Positions 36,569 to 45,935 of a stretch of DNA of 64,000 bases are shown piece by piece (the first letter of the stretch is position 1; each line of letters begins with the position of its first letter). The position numbers and the translations under genes were made by a program. This DNA comes from Komagataeibacter medellinensis NBRC 3288. GTDB taxonomy: Bacteria; Pseudomonadota; Alphaproteobacteria; Acetobacterales; Acetobacteraceae. The notes under the pieces were generated by a model that was given only the letters and a program-made list of their open reading frames with translations, was not told where the DNA came from and searched no databases. Location: NCBI RefSeq assembly GCF_000182745.2, contig NC_016027.1, positions 2,641,001 through 2,705,000 on the forward strand. Reading direction: 5' to 3'.

Positions 36569-36596
36569 TTGCAATCGGGGTTCGCGGCTGTATTGT
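36569..36596 (+). promoter_or_regulatory. Candidate sigma-70-type promoter of leuA leader
   Basis: TTGCAA (36569-36574), a 16-base spacer and TATTGT (36591-36596) resemble -35 and -10 boxes. The predicted start near 36603 would begin the transcript at, or one base before, the leader ATG at 36604, so the leader peptide may be translated from an almost leaderless mRNA. This is sequence inference only. Confidence 0.4.
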
Positions 36597-36603
36597 GCCC
36601 GGC

Positions 36604-36714
36604 ATGGTAACGACAGCGCACATCGTGGGGATCGGATCGGGCGCACATGCGCACGCCGCCGCGCGCGCATGTGCCGGTGCCGGGCTTCTTCGTCTTCGAC
36701 TTATCCGCCCCTGA
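36604..36714 (+). CDS. leuL: leuA leader peptide with clustered Leu codons
   Basis: A short frame of 36 codons ending L-L-R-L-R-L-I-R-P and TGA at 36712-36714. All four Leu codons are CTT, unusual in this GC-rich DNA, where leuA and its neighbours mostly use CTG. Clustered Leu codons next to the stop and alternative hairpins 140 bases before leuA are the hallmarks of ribosome-mediated attenuation, known for leuA in alphaproteobacteria. When Leu-tRNA is scarce the ribosome should stall on these codons. The N-terminal start is uncertain (ATG 36604 or GTG 36625), since no strong ribosome site is visible. Confidence 0.65.
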   Translation: MVTTAHIVGIGSGAHAHAAARACAGAGLLRLRLIRP

Positions 36715-36751
36715 GCGATCAGGGCCGGCTGCGTGCCGGCGCGCCCAGGGG
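36643..36751 (+). promoter_or_regulatory. leuA attenuator-type RNA structures
   Basis: Several stems are possible in the leader RNA. A 10-bp stem pairs GCACATGCGC (36643-36652) with GCGCATGTGC (36665-36674), upstream of the Leu codons. A stop-codon hairpin pairs CCCTGA (36709-36714) with TCAGGG (36719-36724), loop GCGA. GCCGGC pairs with GCCGGC (36724-36740). The segment CCCCTG (36708-36713) can alternatively pair with CAGGGG (36746-36751), excluding the stop-codon hairpin. No U-run follows, so the output could be Rho-dependent or translational rather than a classical terminator. Confidence 0.55.
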
Positions 36752-36855
36752 ATTGATCGGATCGGTTATGCCGGTTCGCGAACACGAAATGACAGGCGCA
36801 CCCAGGCGTGACGCCTCCCGCATCCCAGCAGGACCCAGGTCCCGAGGTTAGTACC

Positions 36856-38430
36856 ATGAGCATCGACCATCCCTCCTTTGGCCGTATCGATCCCAACCGC
36901 GTCATCATTTTCGACACCACGCTGCGTGATGGCGAACAGTCCCCCGGTTTTTCCATGAACCTGGCTGAAAAGCTGCGCATGGCCGAAGCGCTGGAAGAAC
37001 TGGGCGTGGATGTGATGGAAGCGGGTTTTCCCGTGGCATCGAAAGGGGATTTCGACAGCGTTCACCAGATCGCGCAGAAGGTGAAGGAGACCGTCGTGTG
37101 CGCTCTGGCGCGCAGTGGCGGCAGGAACGACATCGTCAGTGCGGGCGAGGCGATCAAGCCGGCAAGGCGTGGGCGCATCCACAACTTCATCTCTACCTCG
37201 CCGCTGCACATGAAGTACAAGCTGCGCATGGAGCCTGAAACGGTTCTGGAAGTGATCGAGGCGGGCAACCGCGCCGCGCGCCAGTTCACCGATGACGTGG
37301 AATGGTCCGCCGAGGACGGATCGCGGACCGATCCCGACTTTCTGTGCCGCTGCGTGGAAACCGCCATCCGCGCGGGTGCGACGACCATCAACATCCCCGA
37401 CACGGTCGGCTATTCTACCCCCGAGGATATGGCCCGCATTTTCAATGATCTGCGCACCCGCGTGCCGGGGGCGGATGGTGTTATCTTCTCCACCCACAAT
37501 CACAATGACCTGGGGCTGGGTGTCGCCAATACGGTTGCGGCGCTGAAGGCGGGCGCGCGGCAGGTGGAATGCACCATCAACGGCATTGGCGAACGCGCGG
37601 GCAATGCGGCGCTGGAGGAAATCATCATGGTGCTGCGCACGCGCCACGATGTGCTGCCCTACACCACTGGCATCCATACCGAACGCCTGCTGCGTACCTC
37701 ACGCATGCTGGCCACCATTACCGGCTTTGACGTGCAGCCCAACAAGGCCATCGTGGGCCGGAACGCGTTTGCGCATGAAAGCGGCATTCATCAGGACGGC
37801 ATCCTGAAGAATGCAGCGACCTATGAGATCATGACGCCGGAAAGTGTGGGCTGGAACCGGACATCGCTGGTGCTGGGCAAGCATTCGGGCCGCGCGGCCT
37901 TCCGCGATAAGCTCAAGGCGATGGGCTACGACAACATCGAGGAAACCGAGTTCAACGAAGCCTTCACCCGCTTCAAGGACCTGGCCGACCGCAAGAAAGT
38001 CATCTACGACGAAGACCTGGTCGCTCTGGTTGATGATGAAGTGCGCGACCATGCCCGCATCCGCTTCGTGTCACTGGATGTTACGGCCGGGTCCCGCCGT
38101 CCCGCCACCGCCGATTTGGTGCTGGAAGTCGATGGTGCGCGCAAGGAAGGTCATGCCGAAGGGCAGGGGCCGGTTGACGCGGCATTCAACGCCATCCGCA
38201 CCATTGTTGCCCATGATGCCACCCTGCAACTGTATTCCGTGGGTGCTGTGACCGAAGGCAGTGATGCGCAGGCCCGCACTTCGGTCCGTCTGGAAGAAGA
38301 TGGCAAGCTGGTGGACGGGCAGGGCGCGGATGCCGACACGCTGGTTTCCGCCGTGCGGGCTTATGTGCATGCGCTGAACAAGCTGCTGGTCAAGCGCGAT
38401 CGGGCAGAACCCGCAGCTCTGGATACCTGA
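36856..38430 (+). CDS. leuA: 2-isopropylmalate synthase
   Basis: A protein of 524 residues that condenses 2-oxoisovalerate and acetyl-CoA, the first committed step of leucine synthesis. The HMGL-like TIM barrel carries [16 protein letters not shown] (metal Asp and catalytic residues), the [12 protein letters not shown] segment and the metal His pair in [26 protein letters not shown] is also characteristic. The C-terminal LeuA regulatory domain (about 395-510) binds leucine for feedback inhibition. The ATG at 36856 is used. Expression is probably controlled by the leader peptide at 36604. Confidence 0.96.
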   Translation: MSIDHPSFGRIDPNRVIIFDTTLRDGEQSPGFSMNLAEKLRMAEALEELGVDVMEAGFPVASKGDFDSVHQIAQKVKETVVCALARSGGRNDIVSAGEAIKPARRGRIHNFISTSPLHMKYKLRMEPETVLEVIEAGNRAARQFTDDVEWSAEDGSRTDPDFLCRCVETAIRAGATTINIPDTVGYSTPEDMARIFNDLRTRVPGADGVIFSTHNHNDLGLGVANTVAALKAGARQVECTINGIGERAGNAALEEIIMVLRTRHDVLPYTTGIHTERLLRTSRMLATITGFDVQPNKAIVGRNAFAHESGIHQDGILKNAATYEIMTPESVGWNRTSLVLGKHSGRAAFRDKLKAMGYDNIEETEFNEAFTRFKDLADRKKVIYDEDLVALVDDEVRDHARIRFVSLDVTAGSRRPATADLVLEVDGARKEGHAEGQGPVDAAFNAIRTIVAHDATLQLYSVGAVTEGSDAQARTSVRLEEDGKLVDGQGADADTLVSAVRAYVHALNKLLVKRDRAEPAALDT

Positions 38431-38477
38431 TGGGCTGTTTTCAAAAGACCGTCCGCGAAACGGGCGACAGGTGAGGG

Positions 38478-38555
38478 AAGGTTTCTGATGAAGCTTTTTT
38501 CAAAAAGCTTTGGATAAGGCTGCCTTCCTGAAAAAAGGCAGCACCCGGAAACGTC
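38478..38555. repeat. Dispersed bipartite hairpin repeat, copy D
   Basis: In the reverse orientation to the copy at 50620. It starts GGTTTCTGATGAAGC, has hairpin 1 (AAGCTTTTTT with CAAAAAGCTT, 38491-38510), then hairpin 2 (CTGCCTTCCTG with AAAAAAGGCAG, about 38520-38541), and ends GCACCCGGAAACGTC. It lies about 50 bases after the leuA stop and probably also helps end that transcript. Confidence 0.78.
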
Positions 38556-38612
38556 TGTTGTTCTTTATCGGAACTCTATTAGGTGGTGCGACCCTGTTAT
38601 AGTGCATGAACC

Positions 38613-38647
38613 GGCGCCCCACGGCAGGTCTCCCGCCGTGGGGCGCC
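38613..38647. terminator. Strong GC-rich hairpin downstream of the lipoprotein gene
   Basis: A perfect 13-bp stem, GGCGCCCCACGGC (38613-38625) with GCCGTGGGGCGCC (38635-38647), and a nine-base loop begins seven bases beyond the stop of the minus-strand lipoprotein gene. There is no T-run, so it may act with Rho or as an mRNA 3'-end protector. Confidence 0.55.
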
Positions 38648-38653
38648 GTGTGT

Positions 38654-39187
38654 TCAGTAACCGTCGTAATCTTCGGGATAGGCACCTTCCTGCTGCGGAT
38701 AGGCGGCCGGCCCGTAACCGCCCTGCCCGTAATAACCGGCGGGCTGCTGTCCATACCCGCCCTGCTGGCCATAATAGCCGCCCTGTTGAGGGTAGCTGGG
38801 CTGGGCATAGCCCCGCTGCTGTGCGCGATAGGCCGGGCGTGCGGTGCCTGCCGCCTGTGGGCAACTCTGTGGCGTGTAGCCCGGGGGTAGCACGCGGCCA
38901 TCGGGGCAGATGGTGGAGGGAGCCTCCCTGCGTGGGCGCCGTGTTGGCGTGGTGGCGGCTCCTATCGCGGCCCCACCTGCGGCACCGGCCAGCGCGCCAA
39001 TGGCAGCCCCCTGTCCGCCGCCTGCCAGTCCGCCAATAAGGGCGCCACCGCCCGCGCCAAGCAGGCCGCCGCCAATGGCGCGCTGGCCGGGGTCACGGGT
39101 GTCCTCGCATGCGCTCAGTCCAAGGCAAAGCCCGGCTGCCAGCAGGACTGCCGGGCGGATGGTCACGCGGGGGAATAATGTTTTCAT
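38654..39187 (-). CDS. Glycine-zipper outer-membrane-type lipoprotein
   Basis: A protein of 177 residues. The N-terminus KTLFPRVTIRPAVLLAAGL is a lipoprotein signal with lipobox L24-S-A-C27, so Cys27 should be lipidated. Next comes a long glycine zipper (about 35-72, repeats of GGGxxGxxxG such as LLGAGGGALIGGLAGG), a short Cys-containing segment (TICPDGRVLPPGY, then SCPQ), and a C-terminal tail rich in Gln, Gly and Tyr (QQGGYYGQQGGYG). Glycine-zipper lipoproteins of this kind occur in the envelope of many alphaproteobacteria. Function unknown. It is divergent from mreB. A start at 39286 would lose the lipobox geometry. Confidence 0.8.
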   Translation of the reverse strand: MKTLFPRVTIRPAVLLAAGLCLGLSACEDTRDPGQRAIGGGLLGAGGGALIGGLAGGGQGAAIGALAGAAGGAAIGAATTPTRRPRREAPSTICPDGRVLPPGYTPQSCPQAAGTARPAYRAQQRGYAQPSYPQQGGYYGQQGGYGQQPAGYYGQGGYGPAAYPQQEGAYPEDYDGY

Positions 39188-40538
<1,351 letters not shown>

Positions 40539-40681
40539 CGGACAGGACAAGTACGCTGCCTGCTGCGTGTGGAAGGCAGCGTGCCCAGGGGGAGACGCAG
40601 GACGATGCAGGTCCGGCGACCAGGCAGTATGGGACAACCCGGCAGGCGTGACGACAGCGTTACGCCTGAAGGGGCGGACTG

Positions 40682-41599
40682 ATGCCTGTTTCCATCCAGT
40701 TCCGTCAGGCGCTGGGCAAGCTGGTCCTGCCCGCGCTGATTCTTGTAGCCTGTGGCGTAATCCTGCTGGGCAAGGCGGATCGCGTGCTTGTCGAACGCCT
40801 GCGCATGCAGACCGCCGACCTGCTGGCCCCTGCCTACGCGCTGGTGGAGTGGCCGCAGGCCAAGCTGCGCTGGCTTTCGGGTAACTTACAGGACATCCGT
40901 AATCTTGAGGCCGAGAACATCCGCCTGCGCGCCGAGAACGAATCGCTGCGGCACTGGTATGATGTGGCGGCGGCGCTGGCAGATGAAAACGGCACGCTGA
41001 AAGCCAACCTGCACTGGATTCCCGATAACGCGCCCACCTTCGTCAGTGGCCGCGTGGTGCGCGATACGAGTGGGCTGTACGCGCGCGCGGTGCTGCTGGC
41101 GATCAACCCCGATACAGCGGTGCGCAAGGGGGGCATTGCGCTGGACGGCGCGGGACTGGTCGGGCGCGTGACCGAGGTGGGCAGGCGCTCGGCGCGTGTG
41201 CTGTTGATTACCGACTCGTCCAGCCGCCTGCCGGTAACCCTTGAATCCAGCCACGCTGCCGCCATCATGGCGGGCGACAACTCGCCCCTGCCGCGCATCA
41301 TCTTCTATCCGCAGGATAATGTGCCGATCGAGGGGGAGCGTGTCGTGACCAATGGTGAGATCGAGAGCCTGCCCGCTGGCCTGCCGGTGGGGCATGTGCA
41401 TTATGTGCGCCCCGGCCAGCCCGTGGTGGTGCCGGCGGCAGCATTGGACCATGTCGATATTCTGCGCATATTCGACTATGCCGACAGCGTGGCCCCCCCC
41501 GATGCGCCGGGCCGTGTGCCGCTGCCCCCACCAGTTGGGGGTACGCTGTCGCTGCCCACGCAGTTTCTGCCCCATGTGAACCAGGGGCTGCATGGATGA
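40682..41599 (+). CDS. mreC: Rod shape-determining protein MreC
   Basis: A bitopic inner-membrane protein of 305 residues. One N-terminal TM helix (about 15-35, LVLPALILVACGVILLG) is followed by a coiled-coil (about 65-105, with LEAENIRLRAENESLRHWY), then two beta-barrel lobes and a Pro-rich C-terminal tail. It interacts with MreD, PBP2 and RodA in the periplasm. The TGA overlaps the mreD ATG (ATGA). A gap of 143 bases from mreB contains no separate feature. Confidence 0.95.
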   Translation: MPVSIQFRQALGKLVLPALILVACGVILLGKADRVLVERLRMQTADLLAPAYALVEWPQAKLRWLSGNLQDIRNLEAENIRLRAENESLRHWYDVAAALADENGTLKANLHWIPDNAPTFVSGRVVRDTSGLYARAVLLAINPDTAVRKGGIALDGAGLVGRVTEVGRRSARVLLITDSSSRLPVTLESSHAAAIMAGDNSPLPRIIFYPQDNVPIEGERVVTNGEIESLPAGLPVGHVHYVRPGQPVVVPAAALDHVDILRIFDYADSVAPPDAPGRVPLPPPVGGTLSLPTQFLPHVNQGLHG

Positions 41600-42162
41600 A
41601 GAACTTCACGCCGCCGCCCATCCGTCCCACCATCCACCCGCGCACTGGGCTTGGCTACCGCATTGACCATGGCGTGCGCAGTGCCGTGCCCTGTCTGTTC
41701 GTATTTTTCGCCACCCTTGTGCTGTCCGCGCCGCTCAACCTGCCGGGGCAGGTGGAACTCATGCCCGCGCTGGTCATGGGCACGGTGTTCCTGTGGTCGG
41801 TATTCGTGCCTGCGGCCATGCCTTCGCTTGCGGTGTTCGTGCTGGGATTATGGGCGGATATACTCAGCTTCGGGCCGGCCGGGGTCATGCTGCTCATGAT
41901 GCTGATCGTGCATGGTGTGGCTCTGTCCGGGCGTTATATGCTGTCACGGGTTAATTTTTTTGTACTCTGGCTTGTGTTTGGCGTGGTGATGGTGGGGGTT
42001 ACGGCGCTACAATGGGCGCTATGTTCCGCACTGGCCTTGCATATTGTGGAGTTTCTGCCTTTTGTTTTCGAGACAGTCCTGTCCTTCGGCAGTTTTCCTG
42101 TCCTGTATGCAGGGTTTGTCTGGACTTACCGTTTTGTCGTCAATAACACGGATCGATCCTGA
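41596..42162 (+). CDS. mreD: Rod shape-determining protein MreD
   Basis: A protein of 188 residues with about five TM helices (e.g. VPCLFVFFATLVLSAPL, MPSLAVFVLGLWADIL). It completes the MreCD complex of the elongasome. Sequence identity in this family is low, so the call rests on topology, size and position: it overlaps mreC by four bases and precedes mrdA. A basic N-terminal tail (residues 1-25) is cytoplasmic. Confidence 0.9.
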   Translation: MKNFTPPPIRPTIHPRTGLGYRIDHGVRSAVPCLFVFFATLVLSAPLNLPGQVELMPALVMGTVFLWSVFVPAAMPSLAVFVLGLWADILSFGPAGVMLLMMLIVHGVALSGRYMLSRVNFFVLWLVFGVVMVGVTALQWALCSALALHIVEFLPFVFETVLSFGSFPVLYAGFVWTYRFVVNNTDRS

Positions 42163-42198
42163 GACGGATGTAACAGTGAGTCCGGGCCGGATGAGTGC

Positions 42199-44118
42199 AT
42201 GAAGTTGCGTAAGAAGAAATCCGGCACCCGGCTCATGTCCCGCCCCGAGGAAGGCAAGAACCCTTCACGTGGCGTCTTTACCCGCCGTGCCCTGCTGCTC
42301 ATGGCGGCGCAGGGAGCAGTACTGGGTGCATTGGGGGAACGCCTGTACGGGTTGCAGGTTCTCAACGGCAGCCATTATGCAAAGCTTGCGGAAAGCAACC
42401 GCCTCAGCAAACGCTTCTTTGCGCCCCCGCGTGGACGCATTACCGACCGGTTCGGTATTTCGGTCGCGGCCAACCGCGTCAACTGGCGTGCGTTGCTGCT
42501 GGCGGAGGAAACCAGCGACATTCCCGGCACGCTGGAGCGTTTTGCCCAGCTGGTGCCGCTGGAGCCGCGCGACACCACGCGCATCGAGCATGAACTGCGC
42601 CACAAGCGGCGCTTCATTCCGATCATGCTGCGTGATTTCCTGTCATGGGATGACATGGCGCGGCTGGAGCTTAACATGCCTTCCCTGCCGGGTGTGCTGA
42701 TCGATGTCGGCACTACGCGGGTCTATCCTTTTGGCCCGTTGCTGGCGCATGTGGTGGGTTATGTTGCCCCACCTGCGGAAAAGGACGTGGTGCACAATGC
42801 CGAACTGGCGTTGCCGGGCATGCGCGTGGGCCGCTCGGGCATTGAGCAGACGCAGGATAACAATCTGCGCGGACAGGTCGGGTCGGTCGAGATGGAGGTC
42901 AACGCCGTGGGCCGCGTCATGGCCGAGCTTGACCGTGATGAGGGGCTGACGGGCGACGAGATCACACTGACCATTGACAGCGGCCTGCAGCAGCAGGTTC
43001 TCGGCCACATTGCCGACCAGTCGGCCAGCGCCGTGGTGATGGACTGCCGCAATGGCGAGGTGCTGGCCATGGTCAGCAACCCCTCTTTCGATCCCGCGCT
43101 GTTCGATAGTGGTGTCAGCCAGGCGCAGTGGGTCGAATGGACCAATAACAGCCAGACACCGCTGATCAACAAGGCGGTATCGGGGCTGTACCCGCCCGGT
43201 TCCACTTTCAAGCCCGCCGTAGCCATGGCGGCGCTGCGCGCGGGCACGCTCTCGCCCAGTGATCGGATCAGCTGCCCCGGTTATATTGACGTGGGCGGCA
43301 CGCGCTTCCACTGCTGGTCGCGCTACGGGCACGGTTCGATCAACCTGCGTCAGGGTCTTAAATATTCGTGCGATGTGTTCTTCTATGAAGTGGCGCGCCG
43401 CACCGGCATGGACGTGATTGCCGCAACATCCGAACTGTTCGGGCTTGGGGCCAAGTTGCCCGAGATTGAACTGCCGCATGTGCGCCAGGGTCTTATTCCC
43501 ACCCCCACATGGCGGCGCGCGCATGGTCATCACTGGAATGGGGGGGACACCATTGTCAGTGGCATCGGGCAGGGATTTGTGCAGGTCACGCCGCTGCAAC
43601 TGGCTACCTATGCCTCGCGCATTGCCACAGGGCGCAATGTGCAGCCGCACCTGATCCGTTCGGTTGCGGGGCGGCTTGGGGGGCTGACCGATCTGGGCCA
43701 CGCGCCGGGCATGGACATGCCTGCGTCCTTTTTCGATGATATCCGCGCAGGCATGTATGCCGTGGTGAATGAGGAAGGCGGCACCGCGCCCAAGGCCCGG
43801 CTGAATATTCCCGGCGTGCAGATGGCGGGCAAGACCGGTTCGGCGCAGGTGCGCCGTGTCTCGCGGGCTATGCGTGAGAGCGGGCACTTCAATTCCGCCA
43901 GCCTGCCTTGGGAATACCGGCCCCATGCGCTGTTCATCTGTTACGCGCCCTATGATGCGCCGCGTTATGCCACTGCTGTGGTGATCGAGCATGGCAATGC
44001 GGGTGCCGATGTGGCTGCCCCCCTTGCGCGCGACATCATGAGCGATACCCTGCGCCGGGATCCGGTCAATCACCGTGAACCGCCGGGGCAGGAAGTGGCG
44101 CAGGCCGACGTGGACTGA
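42199..44118 (+). CDS. mrdA: Penicillin-binding protein 2 (peptidoglycan transpeptidase)
   Basis: A protein of 639 residues that crosslinks peptidoglycan for cell elongation. N-terminal TM anchor (about 29-45), PBP dimerisation domain with PPRGRITDRFG, then the transpeptidase: the active-site SxxK is Ser335-T-F-Lys338 in PPGSTFKP, SxN is probably in YSCD, and KTG is in MAGKTGSAQVRR. The FxxxRxSG-like segment and GIGQGFVQVTPLQLA also fit class B PBPs. It partners with RodA, encoded next. The beta-lactam target site is intact. Confidence 0.96.
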   Translation: MKLRKKKSGTRLMSRPEEGKNPSRGVFTRRALLLMAAQGAVLGALGERLYGLQVLNGSHYAKLAESNRLSKRFFAPPRGRITDRFGISVAANRVNWRALLLAEETSDIPGTLERFAQLVPLEPRDTTRIEHELRHKRRFIPIMLRDFLSWDDMARLELNMPSLPGVLIDVGTTRVYPFGPLLAHVVGYVAPPAEKDVVHNAELALPGMRVGRSGIEQTQDNNLRGQVGSVEMEVNAVGRVMAELDRDEGLTGDEITLTIDSGLQQQVLGHIADQSASAVVMDCRNGEVLAMVSNPSFDPALFDSGVSQAQWVEWTNNSQTPLINKAVSGLYPPGSTFKPAVAMAALRAGTLSPSDRISCPGYIDVGGTRFHCWSRYGHGSINLRQGLKYSCDVFFYEVARRTGMDVIAATSELFGLGAKLPEIELPHVRQGLIPTPTWRRAHGHHWNGGDTIVSGIGQGFVQVTPLQLATYASRIATGRNVQPHLIRSVAGRLGGLTDLGHAPGMDMPASFFDDIRAGMYAVVNEEGGTAPKARLNIPGVQMAGKTGSAQVRRVSRAMRESGHFNSASLPWEYRPHALFICYAPYDAPRYATAVVIEHGNAGADVAAPLARDIMSDTLRRDPVNHREPPGQEVAQADVD

Positions 44119-44168
44119 TCCTGGTCTCCGCGCGTCGCGCCATGTCCATGCCTGTTGTGGAGAATGGA

Positions 44169-45326
44169 ATGAAATTCCAGAAGCGCCTGCTGCGCGCCGA
44201 ACCCAATTTCCAGATCCTGACCAAGCTGTGGCAGGTCAACTGGCTGTATGTGATCCTGATCTGCGCGCTGGCAGTGGTGGGGTATATAGCGCTGTATTCC
44301 GCAGGTGGCGGCACGTCGCGCCTGTTTGCCGGCCCGCAGTCCCTGCGCTTCTGCTTTGGCGTGGTCATGATGCTGGGGATCGCGTTGATGAGCCCGGCCT
44401 TCCTGGTACGTATGGCGTGGCCGCTCTATATCTTCTCGCTTATCCTGCTGGTGGCGGTGCTGCGCATGGGGCATGTGGGCAAGGGGGCGGAGCGATGGCT
44501 CATGCTGGGCGGCATGCAGGTCCAGCCATCCGAACTGGCCAAGATTGCGCTGGTGCTCATGCTGGCGGCGTGGTTCCACAAGATCAGCTACCGCAACATG
44601 GGCAACCCGTTGCTGCTGGTCCCGCCCGCCCTGATGGTGCTGGCGCCCGTGGCCCTTGTGCTCAAGGAGCCCAATCTGGGCACTGCCGTTATCATCGGTA
44701 CGGTGGGGGCAAGCATGTTTTTTGGCGCGGGGATGCGGCTGTGGCAGATCGCGCTGCTCATCCTGCCGGTACCCATGCTGGCCAAGGTTGCCTACAGCCA
44801 CCTGCATGATTACCAGAAGGCGCGGGTCACTACTTTCCTGCATCCTGAAAGCGATCCGCTGGGGGCGGGCTACAATATCATCCAGTCCAAGATCGCGCTG
44901 GGGTCTGGCGGTATGTGGGGGCAGGGCTACCTGCACGGCACGCAGGGACAGCTTAACTTCCTGCCTGAAAAGCAGACCGATTTCATTTTCACCATGATTG
45001 CCGAGGAATGGGGTTATGTTGGCGGCATTACCGTCATTGGCATGCTGCTGCTGCTGGTCTTTGGCGGCATGCTGATCGCCATGCGCAGCCGCAACCAGTT
45101 CGGTCGCCTGCTGGGGTTGGGCATTTCGATGAACTTCTTCCTGTACTGCGCGGTCAACCTGTCCATGGTGATGGGGGCGATCCCGGTTGGTGGCGTGCCG
45201 CTGCCGCTTATTTCCTATGGCGGGTCAGCCATGCTCATGGTCATGTTTGGTTTCGGGCTGCTCATGTCCGCATGGGTGCATCGCAATTCCACCTTTGGCG
45301 AGGCCACACAGGGGGAAAAGGACTGA
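44169..45326 (+). CDS. mrdB: Lipid II polymerase RodA
   Basis: A protein of about 385 residues of the SEDS family with ten predicted TM helices; it polymerises lipid II glycans with PBP2. Conserved segments: QPSELAKIALVLMLA, FLPEKQTDFIFTMIAEEWG and MGAIPVGGVPLPLISYGGSAM near the end. The start at 44169 has GGAG six bases upstream, better than 44142. The TGA overlaps the ATG of the DUF3293 gene. Confidence 0.95.
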   Translation: MKFQKRLLRAEPNFQILTKLWQVNWLYVILICALAVVGYIALYSAGGGTSRLFAGPQSLRFCFGVVMMLGIALMSPAFLVRMAWPLYIFSLILLVAVLRMGHVGKGAERWLMLGGMQVQPSELAKIALVLMLAAWFHKISYRNMGNPLLLVPPALMVLAPVALVLKEPNLGTAVIIGTVGASMFFGAGMRLWQIALLILPVPMLAKVAYSHLHDYQKARVTTFLHPESDPLGAGYNIIQSKIALGSGGMWGQGYLHGTQGQLNFLPEKQTDFIFTMIAEEWGYVGGITVIGMLLLLVFGGMLIAMRSRNQFGRLLGLGISMNFFLYCAVNLSMVMGAIPVGGVPLPLISYGGSAMLMVMFGFGLLMSAWVHRNSTFGEATQGEKD

Positions 45327-45718
45327 TGGCGGCCATTATGCCGCCCACGCCTGCCGTTGCGCGTGCCTACCGCCTCAGCACCTATCACGCACCCGGCCTG
45401 CCGGTTGTGCGCATTGGCCACCGGCCGTCGTGGCGGGGCGTGGTGCCGCAGGGTGATGTGGTCCTGCTCAGCGCGTACAATCCTGGCGGCAGGCGGCGGC
45501 CCGATGGCTGGAACCGGCGTATGATGCGGCGGCTGGCCAGTGCCCTGGCGGGGTTGCCACATGTGCTGGGTGAAGGGCGGCTGGGGCGGTGGTCCGAACC
45601 GCTTTATGCCGTCCGAATGCCGCTTGCGCGCGGGATCGTGCTGGCGCGGCGGTTCCGGCAGAACGCGGTGGTCGTGCTGCATGGCAATAGGCCCGCGCGA
45701 CTGGTGTACCTGGCCTGA
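45326..45718 (+). CDS. DUF3293 family protein
   Basis: A protein of 130 residues. Conserved features of DUF3293 are AYRLSTYHAP at the front, the LLSAYNPGG segment (AYNP), a helix with DGWNRRMMRRLASALAG, RWSEPLYAV and LARRFRQNAVVVL. No enzyme motif or TM helix is seen. It overlaps rodA (TGATG) and has GGGGGAAAAGG upstream, so it is likely made with the elongasome genes. The reason for linkage is unknown; function uncharacterised. Confidence 0.78.
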   Translation: MAAIMPPTPAVARAYRLSTYHAPGLPVVRIGHRPSWRGVVPQGDVVLLSAYNPGGRRRPDGWNRRMMRRLASALAGLPHVLGEGRLGRWSEPLYAVRMPLARGIVLARRFRQNAVVVLHGNRPARLVYLA

Positions 45719-45745
45719 CCTTGAAAAAACCGGATAACCGTAAGG

Positions 45746-45822
45746 AAGTTTTTGGGTGTCGCCTTTTTTCAAAAAGGTGACGTCTTCTGAAGCTTTTTTG
45801 AAAAAAGCTTCACCAAAAACTT
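45746..45822. repeat. Dispersed bipartite hairpin repeat, copy E (best preserved)
   Basis: A 77-bp element with perfect 10-bp terminal inverted repeats, AAGTTTTTGG (45746-45755) and CCAAAAACTT (45813-45822). Internally it has hairpin 2 (GTCGCCTTTT with AAAAAGGTGAC, about 45758-45782) and hairpin 1 (GAAGCTTTTTT with AAAAAAGCTTC, about 45789-45811). It follows the DUF3293 stop and with copy F fills the gap up to glyS. Confidence 0.88.
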
Positions 45823-45849
45823 TTGTATGATTACGGGCTGTTTGCCGGG

Positions 45850-45915
45850 CAGCTTTTGAGAAACCTTAAAAAGAATGCCGCCCTTTTGCAAAAAAGGCGG
45901 CATCCAGGAACGTCT
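45850..45915. repeat. Dispersed bipartite hairpin repeat, copy F (partial)
   Basis: It lacks the left terminal repeat, but keeps a GCAGCTTTTGAG segment, then the strong hairpin ATGCCGCCCTTTT with AAAAAAGGCGGCAT (45874-45903) and the typical end CCAGGAACGTC. It lies 28 bases from copy E, making a tandem doublet, and just downstream of the glyS stop on the minus strand. Confidence 0.75.
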
Positions 45916-45935
45916 CTTGTTTTGCAGGCAGTCTC

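Noticed and set aside
36552-36851. 99-codon frame ahead of leuA
   Set aside because: Arg/Cys-rich out-of-family sequence; the Leu-rich frame at 36604 explains the region better.
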